The position numbers and the translations under genes are program-made. The notes under the pieces were generated by a model. That model ran no database searches. It saw nothing but the letters and a program-made list of their open reading frames with translations, and had not been told where the DNA came from. A DNA stretch of 5,637 bases, taken from NCBI GenBank assembly GCA_040392805.1, contig JBEBVI010000299.1:1-5637 (forward strand), written 5' to 3'. The number at the start of each line of letters is the position of its first letter. Position 1 is the stretch's first letter. The stretch comes from Taibaiella helvus_B. GTDB lineage: Bacteria; Bacteroidota; Bacteroidia; Chitinophagales; Chitinophagaceae. Of the stretch, positions 1-5,637 are shown in pieces.

Positions 1-119
1 CGCTGCCATTGGTATTTCACACCACCGGCTTGCGTATTGCCTGCAAGCCGAAGGAAGAAATCAGTATCAGGACATGCGCTTACAGAATCTATAGTACCAG
101 CCGAAGGAGTTTCCGTACA
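1..119 (-). repeat. Start of protein module 3 (Ig-like), cut by the window edge
   Basis: From residue 760 the same Ig-like opening appears: CTETPSAGTI, then ACPDTDFFLRL and KYQWQ at the very edge. This matches the C-x-x-x-x-x-AG, C-x-G/D-T and YQW landmarks of modules 1 and 2, so the gene must continue with at least a third Ig-like domain. Confidence 0.8.
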
Positions 120-2396
120 AGCCGGTACCACTCTTACATAGTCTAATCCCATATCCCTGTAAGCAGAAATACTAACTGCTTCAAAACGGAGCACCGTTGT
201 AGCAGAGTTACTGCTGAATACTATTTTTTTAATTTCCCAGGTACCAAATGCCGGTCCTGCAATTTTTTCCAGAAGCTTATAAGTAAAGCCCCCATCGGTA
301 GATAAATAAACATTTAGATAATCATATCCATTCGGTGCCGGATTAGGATTATTGACAGTTGCCGGGATATCCTTAGTAAGGTTCAATGCAAAGCTCAGCT
401 CTTTATCTCCTGTTTGCTTGCTACAATCCACAAACAAATCCAATTTGCCTATCCTTCCGCTGCCCCCGCTGCTATGAAATCTTGCACTATGCTGCCCTTC
501 AAAAGATACAGGATTATATCTACCCTTTGAAGAATTGTAATCACTAAATATAAAAGTACCGGTAGAAGGATTCCACTGTGTCGTGAACCCCCAGGGACCA
601 TCTCCTTCATCCTCTCTGCGCCAGGAATTTTCACCGCTGGCCGGAGAGCTCACCCAGTGTTTTGACGGTATTTCATTCACCGTATCGCATCGCTTTGTCC
701 ATTGCTCAAAAGACTCGGTAAAGGGAAGAGTCGCATATACAGGTGCATCCATATCGACTTTAACCGCTGCTGTTGTCTTACTATCATTTCCATTCTCACA
801 GGTCACTTTCAAACGATAGTATATCGGTGAGAACAAAGCAGGGGTCTGGTATATCGGAGCTGTAGCACCACTACCACCAACAGCATTTACCCAGCCGGAG
901 CTGCCATTGGCAGATTGCTCCCACTGGTAATGAATGCCCCCACCCTGGCTGGAGCCGGCAGCATTTAAGGTAGCAGAAGTACCCGGGCATATTTTTCCGC
1001 CTGCCACTACCGAGCCGGCAGTAACACTACCGGAGCAGGGCGGAGCGATATAAATACTATCCACGCCAATATCTGACTGATCCCGGACACCTACCATAGT
1101 TTGTGTTCTTCCGGAAAAGCGGATAATGGTATTTGCCGAATTGGAAATGATAGGCACTGTTTTAAGCCCCCATGCATCCTGCGTAGTAAAGGCAGCCAAA
1201 GGTTCAAAGACTTTTCCACCGTCTTTTGACATCCACACGGTTAATACATCATTTCCTGCCGGATAAGCTTCTCCCTTAGGGTCAGATTGATTTACGTAAT
1301 AAAAGTACAGGAGCTTATCGCCAGTAGGTGCACTACAGTTGACATGCAGATCCATGTGGCCGAAGTACCTGGTAGCTGATTTAAAAGAAGATCCGAAACG
1401 TGCGCTGACCTTGCCATTAGGCGCCGCAGGGAAGGCTGTTTCTTTACCTCCGTATGCGGTGCTGCTTTTCCATATATGTGGATCTACGGTCGGCGAAACG
1501 GTCCAGCTCGCCGAAGGCACATCACCTGTAGCACAGCCATTTAACCACGCAGCCTCAAAATTTTCAAAGAAAGGCAGAGCAGCATAAGTAGCATTATTTC
1601 CTCCGGAGACCCTTACTCTTCCCGGGGCAGATGTAAATGCTTCCGTACCGCTACAGCTCACTTTCAACCGGTACTGCGCATTAGCAGGTGTTGCTGATGT
1701 AACACGGAAACTATACCAGGTATTGTTTGCCCCGGCTATGTCCTGCCAGCTACCTGATGCATCCGTCTGCCATTGGTAGGCTATATTATCGGCAAATGAA
1801 TAAGACCCGGCTATTATTGTAGCCTGCGCACCCAGGCACAGCGTCTGGTCTGCCGGGTAAAGTGTTCCGGCAGTAAGCGTTCCGGGACAGGCATTGCCGG
1901 TAGCCTTCGCATGCTCAATCTCTATTTCCCGGAGGCTTGGCGCTTCTCCTTTACCTGCACCACGCATTTTACTAAATCTTATTTTAGTTAATGTAGTAGC
2001 AGCAAAGCTGATCGAATCTGCCGGATTGCTCCCGGAAGCCGAAAAATTCGCTAAAGCTTTATATCCGCTTCCGTCATCATATTCAATAGCGCAGGAAGCC
2101 AGGCGCTTACCGGCATGATGAAACCTGATTTTATTCACGACCTGGGGTTGATCCCAGCTGAATTCCAGCGAACCGTCAAGCTCTACAATACCGGCGAAAG
2201 CATCGCCCGGATAGGCGCCGATATAGCCGTCATTAAGCGCCCAGCAAGGGCCATTAGCTCCTATTCCATCTTGTCTGTTGGGGGAAGTCACGGTTGCAGC
2301 AGGGGCAATATTATATTGCGCATAGCTGCTCGTTCCGTATAAAGACATCAGCAGCAAAAGCGGCCACAGTCCCTTTTTAAATAAATGCTTCTTCAT
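1..2396 (-). CDS. Secreted protein with discoidin-like domain and repeated Ig-like + jelly-roll (choice-of-anchor J-like) modules (3' partial)
   Basis: A frame of 798 codons without a stop runs from ATG at 2394-2396 off the left edge. The start is chosen because MKKHLFKKGLWPLLLLMSLYG gives a textbook signal peptide; an in-frame ATG two codons earlier (2400-2402, adding Met-Val) is equally possible, and an in-frame TAA lies a few codons further upstream. Order of domains: signal peptide 1-26; F5/8 type C (discoidin)-like domain about 28-163; Ig-like domain about 168-264; MAM/choice-of-anchor J-like jelly roll about 270-453; second Ig-like about 454-549; second jelly roll about 552-759; third Ig-like from 760, cut by the window edge. 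The jelly rolls show LPFFENFE / LPFTESFE starts and end in DIGVDSIYI / DMGLDYVRV. Such proteins are exported and often carry a C-terminal T9SS tail, which would be off the window. It follows the first gene on the same strand after 110 bp. Binding of carbohydrate or other surface ligands is inference; no catalytic residues are visible. Confidence 0.93.
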   Translation of the reverse strand, partial: MKKHLFKKGLWPLLLLMSLYGTSSYAQYNIAPAATVTSPNRQDGIGANGPCWALNDGYIGAYPGDAFAGIVELDGSLEFSWDQPQVVNKIRFHHAGKRLASCAIEYDDGSGYKALANFSASGSNPADSISFAATTLTKIRFSKMRGAGKGEAPSLREIEIEHAKATGNACPGTLTAGTLYPADQTLCLGAQATIIAGSYSFADNIAYQWQTDASGSWQDIAGANNTWYSFRVTSATPANAQYRLKVSCSGTEAFTSAPGRVRVSGGNNATYAALPFFENFEAAWLNGCATGDVPSASWTVSPTVDPHIWKSSTAYGGKETAFPAAPNGKVSARFGSSFKSATRYFGHMDLHVNCSAPTGDKLLYFYYVNQSDPKGEAYPAGNDVLTVWMSKDGGKVFEPLAAFTTQDAWGLKTVPIISNSANTIIRFSGRTQTMVGVRDQSDIGVDSIYIAPPCSGSVTAGSVVAGGKICPGTSATLNAAGSSQGGGIHYQWEQSANGSSGWVNAVGGSGATAPIYQTPALFSPIYYRLKVTCENGNDSKTTAAVKVDMDAPVYATLPFTESFEQWTKRCDTVNEIPSKHWVSSPASGENSWRREDEGDGPWGFTTQWNPSTGTFIFSDYNSSKGRYNPVSFEGQHSARFHSSGGSGRIGKLDLFVDCSKQTGDKELSFALNLTKDIPATVNNPNPAPNGYDYLNVYLSTDGGFTYKLLEKIAGPAFGTWEIKKIVFSSNSATTVLRFEAVSISAYRDMGLDYVRVVPACTETPSAGTIDSVSACPDTDFFLRLAGNTQAGGVKYQWQ
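120..1037 (-). repeat. Protein module 2: Ig-like + jelly-roll domain
   Basis: Residues 454-759 (306 aa). Matching landmarks to module 1 are CSGSVTAGSV, KICPGTSATL, HYQWEQS, YRLKVTC, YATLPFTESFEQW, KLDLFVDCSKQTGDKELSF, LNVYLSTDGGFTYKLL, SATTVLRFEA and DMGLDYVRV. It is 22 residues longer, mostly from additional loop residues around 590-630 and 677-690 (a VNNPNPAPNG stretch). Confidence 0.85.
1038..1889 (-). repeat. Protein module 1: Ig-like + jelly-roll domain
   Basis: Residues 170-453 of the second protein (284 aa). The Ig-like half starts CPGTLTAGTL, has LCLGAQATI and YQWQTD, and closes with YRLKVSC. The jelly-roll half starts YAALPFFENFEAAW, has HMDLHVNCSAPTGDKLLYFYY, a VLTVWMSKDGGKVFEPL strand, and SANTIIRFSG before DIGVDSIYI. 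It aligns throughout with module 2 but is clearly diverged at protein level, so it is an old duplication. Confidence 0.85.
1908..2315 (-). other. F5/8 type C (discoidin)-like domain
   Basis: Residues about 28-163 of the second protein begin YNIAPAATVTSP, then WALNDGYIG, a GSLEFSWDQPQVVNKIRF strand pair, AIEYDDGSGYKAL, and end in LTKIRFSKMRG with SLREIEIE. This order (N-A-x-VT start, N/D-DG, L-x-F/W-x-x-P-x-x-VNKIRF, V/I-E-x-S-x-DG, closing LREIEI) is typical of the galactose-binding-like fold PF00754. In the family it binds sugars or lipids; the ligand here cannot be read from sequence. Confidence 0.75.
2319..2396 (-). other. Sec signal peptide of the second protein
   Basis: Residues 1-26 have a basic N-region (KKHLFKK), a hydrophobic core (LWPLLLLMSLY) and a small-residue C-region ending SSYA before Gln27, fitting signal peptidase I cleavage between Ala26 and Gln27. 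There is no lipobox cysteine, so the protein is not a lipoprotein. An N-terminal Gln after cleavage is common in T9SS cargo, where it can cyclise to pyroglutamate. Confidence 0.9.
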
Positions 2397-2506
2397 AACC
2401 ATCTGTGTTTTTAATTACAATTTTTATAAAATATACTCATACTGTTTTATTGCCGATTATAATAAGTATAATTGTGATAGGCACCCCATCACTCATCACT
2501 CATCAC
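2397..2506 (-). other. Intergenic spacer, AT-rich, between the two surface-protein genes
   Basis: These 110 bp hold the remainder of the heptamer repeat and then AT-rich sequence. The bases before the second gene's start (AATTAAAAACACAGATGGTT) contain no purine-rich Shine-Dalgarno sequence, which is usual in Bacteroidota, where A-rich leaders take this role. No strong GC-rich hairpin followed by a T run is present, so there is no evident intrinsic terminator; the genes may be co-transcribed. Confidence 0.8.
2428..2435 (-). promoter_or_regulatory. Possible Bacteroidota -7 promoter element for the second gene
   Basis: The coding strand reads TATATTTT, which matches the Bacteroidota -7 consensus TAnnTTTG at all but the last base, and lies 31 bp before the ATG at 2396. 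No matching -33 TTG/TTTG element is found at the usual spacing upstream, and the region is AT-rich enough for chance matches, so this is a weak candidate. Confidence 0.2.
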
Positions 2507-2510
2507 TCAT
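2487..2510 (-). repeat. Heptanucleotide tandem repeat (ATGAGTG on the coding strand), about 3.4 copies, overlapping a stop codon
   Basis: On the plus strand CATCACT occurs at 2487-2493, 2494-2500 and 2501-2507, followed by CAT at 2508-2510, with no mismatches. On the minus strand the repeat begins one base before the TGA stop of the first gene, so the first unit supplies the stop codon. As 7 is not a multiple of 3, the copies place TGA in all three frames. Confidence 0.95.
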
Positions 2511-5500
2511 CGTATCAAATGCACATCTCCTTTATGCCGCTCCGTCATGCCGTCCGGATAAACAAGATCTATCTGATAGAAATAAGTGCCCATATCCTGC
2601 GGCTTACCCTTCCAGGTGCCGTCCCATCCGTCTGTTTGCCCGGGTGAAGCATTATACACTTCCTGGCCGTAACGGTTATATACGGAGAACCGTACAATTT
2701 TTTGAAAGCTTAAATTTTCTATCTTGAACCTGTCGTTATGCCCGTCTCCATTAGGAGAGAAGGCAGAAGGTATAAGCACATGATCCCGGAAATCGACACG
2801 GATCCATACGGAATCCTTACTGGTACACATACCCGCAGTAGAACCTGTTACCACGTATAGTATATCTTTCTCAGGCGAAGACCAGGGATTGGGAATAGCC
2901 GGGTCGCTCAGGTATAAGCCAGGGCTCCAGAAATAATTTTCCGCACCCGTAGCCTGCAATCTTATCCTGTCACCATACCGGATCAGGGTGTCGTTATTTA
3001 ATATGTCCACTTTTGATGCCGCTAATACATCTACGTGAGCCGTAAGGGTGTCCGAACAATTCAGCGAATCTGTCAGTACAACCTGATACAAAGTTTCTGT
3101 AAGAGGGTATGCTTTTACCGAAAGGCATGTGCTGCAATCCAGGCTTGAAGGAAGCTGAAATTCTTCCTCATACCATTTTGCTTTATTGGCGCCCGAAGTA
3201 ACAATATTAATAGTATCACCAAGACAGATCAGTGTGTCTTCCGGAGATATCGTGAAGTTCCGGTCTGATACAAATATCTCCAAAGAGTCTTTTAACAGGC
3301 ATCCGTTACGGCCGTGGGTAAGCACATAATATTTAGTGGTTTTGGTAACCTGGATAGTAGGTGTACGGGAAGTTGTATCCGATACATAATTTCCCTCTAC
3401 GCGCGACCAGGCATAACTGAATTCACCCTCCGGTGCCGGGTGATAGTGCAAAAGCATGCGGGGCAGTTCGTTAACTACACTCGGCCCCGTACTGCTTACT
3501 CCTCCGCCGCACACGCTATTTCCGGTGGCATTGCTGGTATACAGGCAGCTTGTATAGATCGTAGGATAGGCATCGGTAAGTATGGCATTGGAGCCGCTCC
3601 TCCTGGTATAACATATTTCTACGATAAGGTTCTGGCTGGTGTCCCAGTTATACCAGGCATCAAAGTCAATATCAATACGGCCATTGGCTGGCGCCGTAAA
3701 AGCATTTGAAGCATATACCGGTACAGCTCCGGCCTCAAAGGTATTGGGATTTAAAGCCTCTAAAGGTGTACACTTCAAGTGTATCTTAAAGCTGTTAAAA
3801 GTAGCGCCGGAAGTATTGCCGGAAGTAAAAAGCGACATTCCGGTAAGCGTACCTGAGTGCATCCCGGCCCTGATCATATCGCTGGCCCTGATCAGATACT
3901 GATGTCTTGAGGTAAGCAGATCGTTAAAAGGCGTACTTTGCGGGTTAGCACCGGTTGTCATACCGGAGCTGACCGGTGTGGGCGCAACACTTTCCAATGT
4001 TGTATTAGGCGCTTCTCCTGTGAGATCGCAAAGGTAGTTCAGAAAAGGCGGTGGCCCGAACGCGGTTGCTTCCAATTGAATTTGCTCTCCCGCACAAAGG
4101 ACTATAGGGCTTTCCGGCTTAATTTTCACATAGCTGTCCCGGTCTACCAGAACGGTTACCGTATCCGAAGACTTGCATGTAGAAGGTAAACCATCTACGG
4201 TAAGTTTATAAGAAGTGGTTTGCTCCGGACGTACAAACGGGGCAGTAGCCTGATCGTTATCCATATATTCCGCTTTACTGCCATCAGGCGCCGACCACTT
4301 GTATTTTAATCCTGGTATTACTTTTTCGGGAGCCAGCTGTAAAGGCTCTTCAGCGAAAATACAATGCGTTCTGTCCGGTCCCAGTTCAATACCGGGGATA
4401 ACATGTATATCGACCGTTGTATATTTCTCATGAACATACGGATATTGGGCATTATTACATGCCGAGTCCAGCGCTTTTATTAATATGGTATGTTGTCCTA
4501 TATCGTTTACACCAGGCGTCCAGGTAAATGACCCGGAGGCCGACATGCTTCCGTTTCCTGTAACGGTGAAGCCGGAGCCCGTGGCTGTAGGCCGTTCTGC
4601 CACCAGATACACCGTGCTGGAGCCTGTAGCCCGGGCTGTAATATTAAAATTCATGGAAGTACCGGGGCAGACCACTAAAGTATTCGTACCTGCCGGGGCC
4701 TGTATAGCGCCATTAACACCACTGATCAGGCTATCAAGCGTAAATGTTCCGCCGGTGTAGAAAAAAAGAGGTATGGCAATATCCCTTATCACATATCCCA
4801 TCAGCTTCCCTGTGCGCCGGTCATATTCCTCGCAACGGAATGCAAAGGCAAAGCTTCCGCCTACAGCCGAAGTAAAAGAAGCCGTTCCATCTGAAGGGTC
4901 TAAATAATATGTATTAGGGGGATTAGTTATTATGGGCTGCTCCACGGTATAACCTACATTATAATCTATCTCTGAGTAGATACCACAATTAGGACAGGGT
5001 GAGCCATTATAATTGAGGCAGCCCAAAGACTGATTCTTTCGTACAACAAGGGAATCCAGATCCGGGTCTATAGCCCCGTTGTATATTTTGACAGGCTGAC
5101 CAGCCGCGAGATAACGTATCGGATTAACTGTAAACCGGGGTGAGCTGTTATTGTATCTTGTCTTATTATTAAAATAACATACGGCACTTACGTGCATGAC
5201 CATTGAAGCGCACAGGTTTATGGACGTATTTCCACGCCCATTCCCCAGATGAAAATAATAGAATACCCAGTCTTCTGCCCGTTTAGGTAAAGAAACAACT
5301 GTAGTATAAGTTGTCTTTATAAACCCGGGTCTTTGGGTCATCAGGCTCGGATCATAACAGGAGTTTTGCGGAACCACACCGGGACAAACAGAGCTAATGG
5401 TATCACCCACCTGTGCAGGCATACGTTGTAAGGTCAGATCCATTTTTATCTGCTCACTGGCACTGCTTACGGTAATATCAATAGTAGGCCGCAAGCCAAT

Positions 5501-5637
5501 GGAACCACTATTATCGCATTGCGTATATACAACCACATATACCCGGTAAGTTAAGTCCGTAGGCCCCGCAGTACCTATATAATCTACGCGGATATCTGTG
5601 CCGGTTACCGTAACTCCTTTTGCTCGCCCGGAGTATA
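2507..5637 (-). CDS. Large T9SS-exported, multi-domain PKD/Ig-like surface protein with type B sorting domain (5' partial)
   Basis: The frame is open from the right edge (first full codon 5633-5635) to a TGA at 2507-2509, giving 1042 residues. The true start and signal peptide lie outside; a GTG at 5534-5536 is internal, because the 33 codons before it continue the same domain (VRVDYIG-like, then LTYRVYVVVYTQCDNSG). This N-terminus resembles the mature start of Bacteroidota 'gliding motility-associated' proteins, so probably only some tens of residues are missing. In window numbering: N-terminal beta-rich domain about 1-160; cadherin-like region about 165-300 with an AIDPDLDSL acidic motif and YLDPSDGTASF; a second sandwich about 315-415 with SFTWTPGVNDIG; PKD/Ig-like repeats about 418-500, 506-790 (interrupted), 791-870 and 871-949; type B sorting domain 950-1042. 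It is expected to cross the outer membrane by the type IX system and stay at the surface or be released. No catalytic motif is seen, so adhesion or matrix binding is inference. Export assignment is firm; exact ligand unknown. Confidence 0.95.
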   Translation of the reverse strand, partial: YSGRAKGVTVTGTDIRVDYIGTAGPTDLTYRVYVVVYTQCDNSGSIGLRPTIDITVSSASEQIKMDLTLQRMPAQVGDTISSVCPGVVPQNSCYDPSLMTQRPGFIKTTYTTVVSLPKRAEDWVFYYFHLGNGRGNTSINLCASMVMHVSAVCYFNNKTRYNNSSPRFTVNPIRYLAAGQPVKIYNGAIDPDLDSLVVRKNQSLGCLNYNGSPCPNCGIYSEIDYNVGYTVEQPIITNPPNTYYLDPSDGTASFTSAVGGSFAFAFRCEEYDRRTGKLMGYVIRDIAIPLFFYTGGTFTLDSLISGVNGAIQAPAGTNTLVVCPGTSMNFNITARATGSSTVYLVAERPTATGSGFTVTGNGSMSASGSFTWTPGVNDIGQHTILIKALDSACNNAQYPYVHEKYTTVDIHVIPGIELGPDRTHCIFAEEPLQLAPEKVIPGLKYKWSAPDGSKAEYMDNDQATAPFVRPEQTTSYKLTVDGLPSTCKSSDTVTVLVDRDSYVKIKPESPIVLCAGEQIQLEATAFGPPPFLNYLCDLTGEAPNTTLESVAPTPVSSGMTTGANPQSTPFNDLLTSRHQYLIRASDMIRAGMHSGTLTGMSLFTSGNTSGATFNSFKIHLKCTPLEALNPNTFEAGAVPVYASNAFTAPANGRIDIDFDAWYNWDTSQNLIVEICYTRRSGSNAILTDAYPTIYTSCLYTSNATGNSVCGGGVSSTGPSVVNELPRMLLHYHPAPEGEFSYAWSRVEGNYVSDTTSRTPTIQVTKTTKYYVLTHGRNGCLLKDSLEIFVSDRNFTISPEDTLICLGDTINIVTSGANKAKWYEEEFQLPSSLDCSTCLSVKAYPLTETLYQVVLTDSLNCSDTLTAHVDVLAASKVDILNNDTLIRYGDRIRLQATGAENYFWSPGLYLSDPAIPNPWSSPEKDILYVVTGSTAGMCTSKDSVWIRVDFRDHVLIPSAFSPNGDGHNDRFKIENLSFQKIVRFSVYNRYGQEVYNASPGQTDGWDGTWKGKPQDMGTYFYQIDLVYPDGMTERHKGDVHLIR
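2510..2788 (-). other. C-terminal T9SS type B sorting domain (CHU_C / gliding motility-associated C-terminal domain)
   Basis: The last 93 residues of the first protein carry the family hallmarks in order: an IPSAFSPNGDGHNDRF start, then KIVRFSVYNRYGQEVY, then DGWDGTWKGKPQDMGTYFY, and a final short strand ending VHLIR just before the stop. This is the layout of TIGR04131/PF13585. In known members this domain directs passage through the type IX outer-membrane translocon; type B signals differ from the shorter type A (Por_Secre_tail) signal. The genome should therefore encode a T9SS, though none of its components are in this window. Confidence 0.96.
3428..4045 (-). other. Domain of about 205 residues inserted within a PKD/Ig-like repeat
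   Basis: In window numbering, residues about 531-736 of the first protein interrupt an Ig-like repeat. The repeat opens with SPIVLCAGEQIQLEATAFG and resumes with GEFSYAWSR, followed by TPTIQVTKTTKYYVLT and a closing GCLLKDSLEIFV strand. The insert contains HQYLIRASDMIRAGMHSGTLTG, NSFKIHLKCT, and WYNWDTSQNLIVEICYT. These resemble a beta-rich domain seen in other Bacteroidota secreted proteins (pattern: YxxSELxxAGI, IxxxxFxI, FxWDGxSNLIVEVCF). That resemblance is from memory and has no domain name I can assign surely. Boundaries are approximate. Confidence 0.65.

Noticed and set aside
449..634. Minus-strand 61-codon open frame
   Set aside because: It overlaps the second gene in another frame, while the long frame shows coherent domain repeats across the region.
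2456..2472. Inverted repeat ATTATA-5 nt-TATAAT as a terminator
   Set aside because: The stem is only six A-T pairs with no GC and no following T run on the minus strand, so it is too weak and likely a chance feature of AT-rich DNA.
2487..2510. Heptamer array as a CRISPR or iteron origin
   Set aside because: Units are contiguous with no spacers and only about 3.4 copies, with no replication gene nearby.
2405..2647. Plus-strand 80-codon frame across the intergenic spacer
   Set aside because: It covers the AT-rich spacer and the antisense of the sorting domain, has no ribosome binding context and no similarity I recognise.
3314..3709. Plus-strand open frame of 131 codons (and the other short plus-strand frames at 583-819, 1339-1587, 1894-2342, 3639-4189 and 4485-4760)
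   Set aside because: All lie antisense within the two long genes, have no recognisable domain and show the composition expected of reverse-complement shadows.
5534..5536. GTG as the start of the large minus-strand protein
   Set aside because: The frame stays open for 33 more codons to the window edge, and those residues complete the N-terminal domain; a start here would remove the signal peptide needed for export.

Overview
The window is a slice of a Bacteroidota genome, most likely the Chitinophagaceae or a close relative. This rests on protein style, not on any marker gene: a C-terminal type IX secretion system (T9SS) type B sorting domain, strings of Ig-like and PKD-like domains of the Bacteroidota kind, and a ribosome binding site without a purine-rich Shine-Dalgarno sequence. 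Both real genes lie on the minus strand, and both run off the window.

Reading in the direction of transcription (right to left), the first gene (2507-5637, start missing off the right edge) encodes at least 1042 residues of a secreted, multi-domain surface or adhesin-like protein. It has an N-terminal beta-rich domain, a cadherin-like region and several PKD/Ig-like repeats. One repeat appears to be split by an inserted domain of about 205 residues. It ends in a type B T9SS sorting domain. A spacer of 110 bp follows, beginning with a 7-bp tandem repeat that contains the stop codon.

The second gene (1-2396, end missing off the left edge) encodes at least 798 residues. It has a clear Sec signal peptide, a discoidin (F5/8 type C)-like domain, and a repeating module of one Ig-like domain plus one jelly-roll (choice-of-anchor J/MAM-like) domain. 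Two full modules and the start of a third are present. Its sorting signal, if any, is outside the window.

Together they look like neighbouring large exported surface proteins, the first certainly and the second probably a T9SS cargo. They could serve adhesion, gliding or polysaccharide binding. No enzyme active site, RNA gene, mobile element, CRISPR array or defence gene is visible. I see no convincing sign of an undescribed multi-gene system. The most unusual points are the nested domain in the first protein and the heptamer repeat at its stop codon.
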